A stretch of DNA of 64,000 nt from Limnephilus marmoratus (Eukaryota; Arthropoda; Insecta; Trichoptera; Limnephilidae). The position numbers and the translations under genes are program-made. The stretch is taken from positions 67,637,072 through 67,701,071 of the forward strand of contig OU862907.1 in assembly GCA_917880885.1 (NCBI GenBank), read 5' to 3'. A model generated the notes under the pieces. That model worked only from the letters and a program-made list of their open reading frames with translations, ran no database searches and was not told where the DNA came from. Positions 1 to 12,600 of this stretch are shown here, piece after piece; positions within the stretch are counted from its first letter, which is position 1; each line of letters opens with the position of its first letter.

Positions 1-497
1 AATAAATTATTTTTAACATTGTTCTAAAATAGTCTATGAAGTTTGGATTTGCAACACCTACCGTCATAATAGATAAAGCATTTCAATAGCTTCGTTTTAA
101 GTCCAAAATAACAAACGTGGGAGCTACAAATTAAATATTAAAAAATCTGAATCAAGGAGATAATTGCCTTTTTTATCCGAAAAGCAATCGGAGACATTTA
201 AAATGGCGCCAATACATGGCGAAAATCGCTCCAGTTGTTAAAATGTTACATAAAGGATTTGTAACAAGGTGTGTGCATACTTTTACACCACTTGAATACT
301 TTTTCACTATATCTCGGTGTGTGTGGCACCTTCAATATTTACAGATTGACAATTGTGCATTGGTCAGATTGAACCTTAGAATTTTTTTGCAGCTGAACCG
401 TTGTCAGGTGGTCAAACACCCATTATACTGGTTACGTTAAACCAAATGCAATAATAATGAGATATTGAAATGATGTGTGTCTGTGTGTGAGCGTTAC
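1..497. repeat. Intron; contains a dispersed repeat at about 216-440
   Basis: AT-rich intronic sequence. The part from about 235 (TTACATAAAGGATTTGTAAC) to 410 resembles 34,955-35,090: both have ACAAGGTGTGTG, then TGTGTGGCAC, then TTGACAATT and a GCATTG word. Probably a remnant of a retroelement flank. No gene seen. Confidence 0.45.
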
Positions 498-623
498 CTG
501 AGTCTTCTTGTCTCTGAGGTCAATCCGACCATCCCAATGTCCCTCGATGGTTGCCACGGTCTCCTTGTGATGGCGGATGCGGCCGGAGACCATGTTGATA
601 GAATCTGAACCGCCGATGAACGG
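498..623 (-). CDS. OSBPL8: ORP5/8 coding exon 14 (ORD), last exon in window
   Basis: Borders GGTTTCAG|CCGTTC and ACTCAG|GTAACG; 126 nt, phase 0 to 0. Reads [37 protein letters not shown]. The gene continues left of base 1. Confidence 0.95.
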
Positions 624-3600
624 CTGAAACCAACAAATAAAATTAAAAGACTAAAATTACTAGAGGCAGGAAAAGAAAGAGGGACCAAATGAATTTCTTC
701 AAAAAATATACATACATGAAATAAAATTAACTTGTATTAAGTATTATTTTTCAACAGAAACTCCTAGCGGTGTGTGCACAATGTCATTGTTGAAAAATAT
801 AAATAAAAGTGGTATTAAATGAGATCCTTGAAGAACACCGCTAGAAACTACATTGTAAAGGTAGAGGTCGAGTTTGAAGCTTCATTTAAAATACATATAT
901 TTATTAACCCCCACATCTTTGACCATACTTTGTCAGAGGGTCAAAATATTTCCACTTTACAACAAAATCAAAACAAATGGAATATTTCTCAACGCATCTG
1001 AAAACCAAACACTGTTTTTGAAAGGTGATGAAATATGCTTTAATTTTTTTATAAACTGAAATAAACATACAATTTTTGAAATATAAAAATAATTAAGAAA
1101 AAATTCCCAAAATTTCATAAAAAATTTTTTTTTCAAATTGCGATCCGAAATGGTCTTTTAAAGGGTGTACATTTTACTGATTTTGTGGTTAAGTTTTATA
1201 TTTGAATACAAAGCGTGGTGTTTTCTCTTTCTAACACCGTTTATATCATACTAGCAGACCCGGCCACACGTTGCTGTGGCTTACCCAACCTTTATAACCA
1301 ACGCCATCTGTTAATTTGCATACATATCAAATTCACACCTCCCACTTGCCAGCTGCCCGCTGCCTGAATTGAATCTATGAATTTAAGACTTTTCTCTACT
1401 ATAATATACATGTATTATGCATATAAACCTTCCTCTTGAATCACTCTATCGATTGGTGAAAACCACATGAAAATCCGTTGCGTAGTTTTCTCACTTTGTA
1501 AGGGAGACACAACAATTTGTATGAGACCTACATGAGTTATTCTGTAATATAAAAAATTAAAATTAGCCTGACGGGTTAAAAACCAATGAATTCTACAAAA
1601 AAACCATAAATATACCCAATAATGAAAAGAATAATTAGAAGTGGTCCTACACGAAATCCTTGATGAACACCGCTAGGAACTTTATTCTAAAGCAGAGTTT
1701 TGAAGCTTTATGCAAAATCGATTCACAAAAAAAAAAATGTATTTGGATTAAAAATATATGACAAAAACCATAATGGACTCAACGTCACTGATGTTAACCC
1801 CTCCGCGACGTAAGCAGATATAAGCGTTAAAAATAGGACAGCAGTCAAGTACAATAAGCGTGTTTATACGTCAGCGCGTGTGTTTCCATAGAAATCGTTA
1901 TAACTCCGTTATTGTTTTAGTTACATCCCTAAAACAAAAAGTCAAAGGTCGATAGTAGATCAAGCTGCACATTTCTATCAAGTTGTCTATGGAAATACAT
2001 AACAGGAATCAGCTGTCAGTCGTGTAGTTGACAAAAATATTTACACACGCAAATTTACTACCGGCGGCTCCACCGCGCTTCCACATTTTAAATTTTTATT
2101 AAATATTTTTATATGAAATGATAAAAAAGTGAGGTGATAAAAGTGTTTATTACACATATATACAATAGAATAAGTATTGTTGTTTACATAATCTGTGATT
2201 TTAGTACCGTTTTCACATAAAAACATCACGTGAGTCATTTTTACCTATTTTTAATGTTTGCGTTATAAATTTTAATATTTACAAATGCTAATATTTATTT
2301 GCAATATAATAATTTGAAAGCCTATTTTGTAACCTTTCTAAAACAGTTTTTACTATTCGGCTACGTTCAGAAATGTTTCATTTATAGAGCTTTAATTGTG
2401 AAGCGGTAATAACTAAAAGTTTTCGTAAAATGTCATTTCGTTTAAGACACCAAAAGCTAATATTCTCGAAAATAATTCGGAGAGGTTAAATATTAAATAA
2501 AAGTGGTCCTAAACGTGATCCTTGAGGAACACCACAAAAAACTTAATTCTAAAGCTGGAGTTCAGAGTTTTAAAGATAGTTGCGGAGAAGGTAAGTGGAA
2601 GTATAAGGAACTGGAGGAAGACATGAGGAGTGAAGGCTTTACTAGAAGCAACGAAGACTATCCAAGGGTTATAGCGCCGATCATGAACCCATTTCAGCAA
2701 TATCCCAAAAAAACAAACAAACCCACTAAATTCTAAAATAGCATTGATATAATATATATAACGACAATACATATCCTTAAAACCCTGTGGCTAAGACTCT
2801 CTGAGGGATAACGCACCAATGACGTGTGTCAGCAATAATCGACATGCTCCTGAATCTTACCTTGAGCTTGAAGTCAATGTCAGCCGTGTAATCGGTGGAA
2901 GGGCAATGGATGGTGACGCGGCCACCCAGTTCCATGGTCAGCGTGCCCAGGAGCAGACCTTTGCAGTGCGCGTACGGTGACGTGCAGAGGTAAGTCTCGG
3001 CTAGGGGCAGCAGAGCTACGCGCGCCAATCCTTCCAGGATCGCAGAAGTAGAGTTACCTGGAAATTTTACAGTTGTTACACTTTTTTTTACGTTAAATCC
3101 ACACATGTCTTACTTTCGGATTGTTTAGAATCAGATTGTCCGGTGCGAGTGTTCCAATTAATTAAATTAAAATTAAATTTTTAAACCAATTTGAGCCAAT
3201 ATCAGTGTGCACGAAAATATTCAAACATCCAATTTTAAAAACGATTTTCCATTTATTGGATAACCAACACCTCTACCACAGATCACCCTAAGTGGTTCGC
3301 TACGTTTGGTGACTTAGCAGGAGTGCCCAGGTTGTGAGGTGACCCATGGGGTGAGGTTTATCCAGGTCTTGGCGGCTGACACATCTGCCAACCTGCAGCA
3401 CGGCAGGCCTGATCGAGAGAGACTGGTTGAGGGAGGTCTTTCACCTCTCCAGCCAGAATTCCTCGACCCATCGCCTTGCAATACAGTTGGAGGGATGGAT
3501 TCAACATCCGTCATTCCTGGACACACTGATCCCCAAATTCCTACCCACCCCTCGTACATATTTCCTTCCCAGAACTTCCTCTCCTTCCTGTCCTTAAAAA

Positions 3601-6600
3601 AACTCTCGAACTGTACACCATCTTCTAAGATGACATAGGCCCTGAGGGAAATTATTTTCCTTAGGGCCTCCTGTATGATGCTAATGTAAAAAAAAAAAAA
3701 AAATGTGTATAAAATACGTACTTTGTTTTACGAGAGTGGTCTGAAAAGTTTCCTACCTGAACATGAAGATGGCAGCACTCGTCAATAAAAGCTAGTGACT
3801 GTAGTTGTGCATCTTTTGACAGTTACTCATCAAAGTTTCGGGCTTTTTGGATGCGCAGTTTTTAGTTGACAGTCGTTTGAGTGAGTCGATGGGTGTTTTT
3901 GTGAAAATGAAAAAAATTTGAATATCGACCTGTTATTAAATTTTTGTTTTTGAAAGGCAATACGCCTACGCAAATCAAAAGATGAGTAATTGGACTCTGT
4001 GTATAGGGACTCTGCACCATCATTTACCACAGTGAAATTTTGGGCAGCTGAATTTAAACATGGCCATAAGAGCTTGGGAGACGATGAACGTTCGGGACGT
4101 CCAAAAACTGCAACTACTGACGATAACATTGTTTAAACTTCGCCAAATAGTGTTAGACAACCGCCGAATTAAAGTGAGAAAGATAGCAGAGGTCATGAAA
4201 ATGTTCAAAGAACGTGTCTGTCACATATTAAATCAAGATTTAGACACGAGAAAGCTGTCCGCGCGTTGGGTGCCGCGTTTGCTCACGTTAGACCAAAAAC
4301 GTATTCGAATGAACATTTCCAATACTCTGTTGGCGCAGTTTAGGCGCAATAAATCCGAGATTTGGCGCCGATTAATTACTGTAGATGAAACTTGGATACA
4401 CCATTATATGCCCGAAACAAAAATACAGTCTAAACAGTGGACTGCAAAGGTGGAACCAACTCCAAAAAAAGCTAAAACTGTTTTCTCGGCTGAGAAAGTG
4501 ATGGCGACTGTTTTTTGGGATAATCATGGAGTTATCTTGATTGATTATCTTCAAAAAGGAAAAACTATTACAGGAGCATACTACGCATCATTACTTGACA
4601 AGCTGAAGGCAGAAATTGCGGAAAAACGGCCACATTTGCAGAATAAGAAAAATCCTGTTTCACCAAGACAACGCGCCGTCTCACACCTCAGCGGTTGCCA
4701 TGGCAAAAATCCACAAATTACGGTTTGAACTGCTTGACCATCCGCCTTACTCATCAGATCTTTTTTTTTTACATGAGCTCCACACAGGAGGCCCTGAGAA
4801 AATAATTTCCCTCAGAGCCTTTGTCATTTTTAGGGATACTGTGTGGAGGGTTTTTTAATGAAAGAAAGAAGTAGCGAACCACTTGGGGTGACCTATGGCA
4901 GAGGTGTTGGTTATCCAATAAAGGTTCCCGGGGTGGCGGTACCCATACCCGCCTACCAAATTGAGATCTAGCCCCAAGTGACTTCTTTTTGTTCCCTTAT
5001 CTAAGAACTGCACTCGGAGGACAGAGATTTTCGTCAAATGAGGAGGAGGATCACCTTTGTGAACAATTATTTTGCAGAGAAAAACGCCGAGTACTATTTG
5101 GACGGGTTAGAGAGATGGGAGCATAGCTGGGAGAAGCGTGTAGACTTACAAGGAGACTAGAAAAATAAATAAAAAACTTAAGAAAAAATTCTTGTTTCAT
5201 TGATAGGTTGGAAACTTTTTAGACCACCCTCTTATATGATTCGCACTCAAGAGTCCCAACTAAATGATGCCGGAAAGCCTATGGCTTCATTAATTTGTGA
5301 ATATCTTATCTATCTAAATTGGGATAACTGATCGGGGTAGTCTATTACCAGGGCGATACTGAGAGTAAGCACCGCTCAAGAAGCACGTAGTGGATGTTGT
5401 GAGGTTGATGAGAATGGAAAGAAAAAGGATGTGACTCACCGTAGAACTTGGACTTGGCGTGAATGGTAGCCTCAACGGCAAACCCCTCCTTGCGGTTGGA
5501 CACATAGAAGGCAGACACGGGCGGGTGGTGCGATACCTGCTCTGATACATAGTAGGTCCTGGTGCCGGACTGCGGGTGGATCCAGGAGCAGCGGAAGGTC
5601 TCGCCCAGCACGGGGTTGTAGGGCTTCTTGAGGCCGCGCGGCTTGCGGTACAAACCAGACAGGTACCAGGTCAGCACGGCCTTCATGCGCTCGTAGGCAT
5701 CTGGCTGGCGACATGCCCTAAACACACACGAGATAGAGGAGGTGTAACAAACAGGTTCTGAGATGGAGAATGTCACAGATAAGTTCACGAGATGGAGGAG
5801 GTGATGCAGACAAGTTCAGGAGATGGAGGAAGTGAAACAGATAAGTTTAGGAGAAGGAAAAACAGACAAATTCAGGAAATGGAGAAGGTGAAATATTTCA
5901 GAAGATGGAGGAGGAGACACAGACAAATTCAGTAAACAGACAAGTTCAGGAAATGGAGAAGGTGAAATATTTCAGAAGATGGAGGAGGAGACACAGACAC
6001 ATTCGGGAGAGGGCAGAGGTGAAACAGATAAGTTAAGTAAATGGAAGAGGTGATGCACACAAGAACAGGAGAAGGAAATCAGGGAATGAAGGAGATAAAA
6101 CAGACGAAATGGAGGAGAAGAAACAGACAAGTTCAGGAGGTGGAGGAGGTGAAATAGACAAGTTCACGAGAAGGAGGATGTGAAAAAGACAAGTTCGTGA
6201 GGTGGAGAAGGTAATACAATGTGAGGTGGAGAAGGTAATGCAGACAAGTTACTGAGGTGGAGAAGGTAATGCAGACAAGTTCGTGAGGTGGAGAAGGTAA
6301 TACAGACAAGTTCATGAGGTGGAGAAGGTAATACAAACAAGTTTGTGAGGTGAAGAAGGTAATACAGACAAGTTTGTGAGGTGGAGAAAGTAATACAAAC
6401 AAGTTTGTGAGGTAGAGAAGGTAATACAGACTAGTTCGTGAGGTGGAGAAGGTAATACAAACAAGTTTGTGAGGTGGAGAAGGTAATACAGATAAGTTCG
6501 CGATGTGGAGAAGGTAATACAAACAAGTTTGTGAGGTGAAGAAGGTAATACAGACAAGTTTGTGAGGTGGAGAAGGTAATACAAACAAGTTTGTGAGGTA

Positions 6601-9600
6601 GAGAAGGTAATACATACTAGTTCGTGAGGTGGAGAAGGTAATACAGACAAGTTCGTGAGGTGGAGAAGGTAATACAGACAAGTTCGTGAGGTGGAGAAAG
6701 TAATACTGACAAGTTTGTGAGGTGGAGAAGGTAATACAAACAAGTTCGTGAGGTGGAGAAGGTAATACAGACAAGTTCGTGAAGTGGAGAAGGTAATCAG
6801 ACAAATTCAGAAGATGGAGGAGGTGAAATAGACAAATTCAGGATATGTAGGAGGTTAAGCAAACAAGATATAGAGGAGGTGAAATAGACAAGTTCAGGAA
6901 ATGGATTAGGTGAAACAGGCAAGTTCAGGAGATGGAGGAGGTGAAACAGACAAGTTCAGGATATGGAGGAGGTTAAGCAAACAAGTTCACGATATGGAGG
7001 AGGTGAAATAGACAAGTTCAGGAAATGGATTAGGTGAAACAGGCAAGTTCAGGAGATGGAGGAGGTGAAACAGACAAGTTTAGGAAATGGATTAGGTGAA
7101 ACAGGCAAGTTCAGGAGATGGAGGAGGTGAAACAGGCAAGTTCAGGATATGGAGGAGGTTAAGCAAACAAGTTCACGATATGGAGGAGGTGAAATAGACA
7201 AGTTCAGGAAATGGATTAGGTGAAACAGGCAAGTTCAGGAGATGGAGGAGGTGAAACAGACAAGTTCAGGATATGGAGGAGGTGAAATAGACAAGTTCAG
7301 GAAATGGATTAGGTGAAACAGGCAAGTTCAGGAGATGGAGGAGGTGAAACAGACAAGTTCAGGATATGGAGGAGGTGAAATAGACAAGTTCAGGATATGG
7401 AGGAGGTGAAATAGACAAGTTCAGGAAATGGATTAGGTGAAACAGGCGAGTTCAGGAGATGGAGGAGGTGAAACAGACAAGTTCAGGATATGGAGGAGGT
7501 TAAGCAAACAAGTTCACGATATGGAGGAGGTGAAATAGACAAGTTCAGGAAATGGATTAGGTGAAACAGGCAAGTTCAGGAGATGGAGGAGGTGAAACAG
7601 ACAAGTTCAGGATATGGAGGAGGTGAAATAGACAAGTTCAGGAAATGGATTAGGTGAAACAGGCAAGTTCAGAAGATGGAGGAGGTGAAACAGACAAGTT
7701 CAGGATATGGAGGAGGTGAAATAGACAAGTTCAGGAAATGGATTAGGTGAAACAGGCGAGTTCAGGAGATGGAGGAGGTGAAACAGACAAGTTCAGGATA
7801 TGGAGGAGGTTAAGCAAACAAGTTCACGATATGGAGGAGGTGAAATAGACAAGTTCAGGAAATGGATTAGGTGAAACAGGCAAGTTCAGGAGATGGAGGA
7901 GGTGAAACAGACAAGTTCAGGATATGGAGGAGGTGAAATAGACAAGTTCAGGAAATGGATTAGGTGAAACAGGCAAGTTCAGAAGATGGAGGAGGTGAAA
8001 CAGACAAGTTCAGGATATGGAGGAGGTGAAATAGACAAGTTCAGGATATGGAGGAGGTGAAATAGACAAGTTCAGGAAATGGATTAGGTGAAACAGGCGA
8101 GTTCAGGAGAGGGAGGAGATGAAAAAGACAAGTCAGGAGAAAGAAACAGTTAAAAGAGAAATATTAATTTAGCAAAAATATGTACCCCTTATTGAATTCA
8201 ATTAATTACAAACACAATGATGCCACTAGACATTTACACTAGATTAGAACAGAGACAATGAAAAGTGTAAGAAAAAGTTGTCCCAAATGAGATCCTTGAG
8301 GTACACCTCTAGAAGCTATGAATTAATTTAAAAAAAATGCTTTTATTCTCGTGTCATTCGAAAAAAATTAGAGTATGCAGTTCACACGCGGTAGAAGTGA
8401 AACCTTCAGAGAACAAAAGTAGACAAGAGTGGGGAGGCGAGGCACCCCGAAGCGAAGACCGAAGCACTGCACAAAGAGGAGACCGATAGGCTACGAAGCA
8501 CCCCACAAAGAGGAGACTGATTAGTCAATCTCATTCTCTCGCAGGCTAAATCATATAGATTGTCTCTTTTTAGTGTAGCTCGTTTCCGTTTTATCGAGTT
8601 TCAAATCACAACCGTGCTAAAGAAGTTTTCACTTAAAAAAAAAACAAATAACACTGGTCCCAAATGAGTTCCCTGAAAAACACCTTAAGACGCAATGAAT
8701 TGATTAAAAAATGCTTTTATTCTTGTGTCATTTGAAAAAAAATACCACTGGTCCCAAATAAGATCCCTGAAGAACACCGCATGAAGCTAGATGTGGTAAG
8801 AAAGGATGAAGTTGTTAGTTAATGCTTGCCTACCTGGCCAGGATGTCAGAGTGGTAGAAGGAGTCGGACAGCTTGTCGAGGAAGGAGCGCGGCTCCAGGA
8901 TGAAGGTGGGCAGCACCACCTTGGACAGGTCCATGCCGGGCCGCACCTGCTTGATGAGGAACCACAGCAGACTCTTGTTCTCTTCACCCAGTTCCTCCAC
9001 AACCTCTCCCGACTGGAAGCAAAACACCCAAATTAACACAATACCATCAACACATTTTATACCCTGTCATCAATTGAACACTTTTTAGAAATTAATGTGT
9101 TTAAATTGACAGACGGAAAGATTTTCACCGACTTGAACTGACTATTTTGTAGGGAAATTATAAATATACAAATAGTAATTGCACGATGAAATGCATCCTT
9201 GTTTGGAAGACGAAAGAAGTCATACTTTGGAGTTCGATTTATGCCAGACTTCAGAGATGTACGGCCTGATTTGTCTAGAGTCTGGTCCGTTTATGAGTAC
9301 TTTGGATTGTCTCATTGCGGGAGCCGTCTCCCGTTCCTTCCAGTGCTGGGATTTGACCCACCTTTCGTTATGTAATTTGATGTGGTAAAAGCAACTCCTA
9401 CGGCCGGCTCGCTTCCTGCAAGTGGTGCTTACGCCCTTTCCTTGCTAGTCTGTCAGCCCACTCGTTATCCTACTATCAAAGGGACCGGGTTACTGTTAAA
9501 AGGATGAGGTAAAATGGGAGATAAAACAGTGGGCCTACGGAACCGTGAGTAAACGGTCTCCACTTTATAATAATAAAAAAAGGTTGGTTAGAATATAAGT

Positions 9601-12600
9601 ACCTGAGGAACATGATCGTTGGGCTCGTAAGCGTATACATTCTTCAGCACGGCTAGAACTCCGCCTTCCTCGCCTCCCGGAGGCTCCCCGGGCTGCTGGG
9701 CCGGGGGCCCCTCGCTGTCCGACTCGCTGCCTGCGCCCTCCAGCTCTAGGGGAAGCAGGGGGCTACAGCGACACACACAGTGGGGCAAGGGGGGACTTGG
9801 TACAGTACACTATCCTACACTTCCCACCGCTCTGTCGTGACTCCCTTATACCACACTCACCACCCTTCCATCATTATCACTTCTTAATCCACATTTAATA
9901 CCTTAAACCATCCATCACGTTACTAATTAACACCTAACCCACATTTATTACAATAATACCTTCCATCACTTGAGTAATTAACACCTAACCCACATTTACT
10001 ACCATAATACCTTCCATCACTTGACTAAATAACATCTAACCCACATTTACTACCATAATACCTTCCATCACTTGACTAAATAACATCTAACCCACATTTA
10101 CTACCATAATACCTTCCATCACTTGACTATTTAACACCTAACCCACATTTACTACCATAATACCTTCCATCACTTGACTTATTAACACCTAACCCACATT
10201 TACTGCCATAATACCATCCATCACTTAATTAAGCACTTAAAAGGTATTGGAAGGCAGTTTTCCACATTTACCACCATAAAACTAACTTTTAACATACAAC
10301 ACACAATCTTCCATCACTAGTAATATGTAAACCTATCTCATATTTCATACAAAATATTCATTCATAACAAGACACACAATTTCAATCACAAGTAATATAA
10401 TTAAATACACTGTTCCACAGTTACCACCATAAGCAAAACATGTTTGATCATTAGTAACCAACATATTCCACAATTCTCCCCACAAGACATACATCTTCCA
10501 TCATTAGTAACACACATATCCCATATTTCTCCGTAGAAAACATCTTCCATCATTAGTAATAGATATATCCCACATTTCTCCTCATATGACATATATCCTC
10601 CACAATTTCAATCAAAAGTAATAAATATAAAGACACTTGTCCCACAGTTACCACCATAAGCAAAACATTTTCGATCATTAGTAACCCACATATCCCACAA
10701 TTGTCCTCACAAGACATATTATCTTCCTTCGTTAGTGACCAACACATCCCACATTTCTCCATACAAGAAAAAAATCTTCCATCATTAGTAACAGATTTGT
10801 TAATCCCAAATTTCCCCTACAAAACATTATCTTCCATCATTAGTAACAGACATATCCCATGTTTCTCCCAACAAGATATCTTCTATCATTTCTAACACAT
10901 CAAACCCTTACTATAATACACTTACACTTACATCTCTCTCAACAAGGCACACGTCTTCCATAATTAGTTACACACATATCCCACATTTCTCTATACAAAA
11001 CATACATCTTCCATCATTAGTAACAGACATATCCCACATTTCTCTATACAAAACATACATCTTCCATCAATAGTAACAGACAAATCCCACATTTTTCTAT
11101 ACAAAACATACATCTTTCATCGTTTCTGACACCTTTATGACTATCCCACCTCCTTCACTATAATACACTTATCCCACATTCACCACCATAAGCAATACAT
11201 TTTCCATCATTAGTAATGCACCCGTTCAAACACCACCATTAGTAACACATCCGTACCATTCGACAACGCACTCAACCCGTATTAATGACACACGTATCAC
11301 TTAACCACTTTTCGCCATTCTTGTGAACCGTATTTGATAAATGCTTTCTTGCCAGAGGGAGATAGCATCACACATATTATATATCATATATAAATACTAA
11401 ACATATTGAACGGTCAGTGCACCTTTACATAAATAAATAGATAAATAAAACTGGAATTCTGGCAACACTTTTCACGTATTTGCAATTTTTGTAAATCAAA
11501 AAAGATTAAAGTTTTTTTCAATTAAAAATATATTGTGAGGCAAATAGGGGGGGGGGGGGGAGATGGGCAAGAGCAAGATTGAGAAGTACTTGGCATTAAA
11601 AGCAACAATTCTAAATGGCGATTCTTCTCCAGGGCGATACTAAGAGTATCTTTTGCGTAAAGAGATACAAAAATATTAAGAAATAATAGTTTTGAACCAG
11701 CGACTTCTGGGTTCAGAAAGAATCAAAGATCACACTGCGACTGCAATGAATCATATGATACGCACTCCGGCTCATCTGTACGGTGCTACTTGAACGAGAC
11801 AGGTGACATGTGAGATGGAAAAATATATTTTTTTTTTACATTAACTCCACACAGGAGGAATAATTTCCCTCAGGGCCTATGTCATCTGAGATGCTGTGTG
11901 GAGGGTCTTTTTGAGGAGAGGAAGGAATGAACATTGGTCTTGAAGAGACCCATGTTGTAGGAAGGAGGAAATAGAGGCCGGCAAATCATTCCACAGTCGA
12001 GTGTCGAAGAAGCGACCCGTTCTCATGTGATAAATGTCAACCGTGTACATTTATTTTTAATTGAAAAACAATATCGATTGTAAGCGTGCTGTCTCATTTG
12101 TACAGTGCTACTGGAACGAGACAGAGTGCGTATCACTTGATCCGCTAGGCTGTATCTAACTACCCAGTGGTGACGTGTGATGGAAAAATTAATATTTTTT
12201 AAATTTTTTATTGATAGACGGAGGACAGCAAAATGTTATCTAGATTTTTTACTCAAAATATGCTCAGGAATCGCTGGCTAAAATCTTTCAGGTAGTGCTG
12301 TTACACCGTGTATATTAGTATGAATATTCGTAAAAACATTTAAACAAAAGTTATAATGCATTTAAACATTTCCTGTGGTATTTTGTGGGAGTAAATATAT
12401 TTTTTAACTTTTCTATTTGGAAATTGCAATGGTTGGAAAAATGTTACCAGACTTCCTGCTGCAGAAATTTACATAACACTAGTAAATTGTTTTAGCGTGC
12501 CTAACAAGAAAATTTACAGGAAAACCTGGCCGCACAGATACAGTCACTAAACACAAAAAGCCACAACAGTGAAATCTCCGTCGATTGTTCCTGGAATGAT

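Larger units (their letters stand above)
3731..5232 (+). mobile_element. Decayed mariner transposon
   Basis: Terminal inverted repeats of about 28 bp: AGAGTGGTCTGAAAAGTTTC at the left, its near-complement GAAACTTTTTAGACCACCCT at the right. TA dinucleotides flank (3,729-3,730; 5,233-5,234). It carries a broken transposase frame, split by a 202-bp SINE-like insertion at 4,762-4,963. Confidence 0.85.

Noticed and set aside
6133..6804. 223-codon and 143-codon minus-strand frames
   Set aside because: They are translations of the 31-bp minisatellite; period-31 residue repeats follow from the unit length. No start context or domain.
5750..8140. CRISPR-like array
   Set aside because: The units are contiguous without unique spacers and the genome is eukaryotic.
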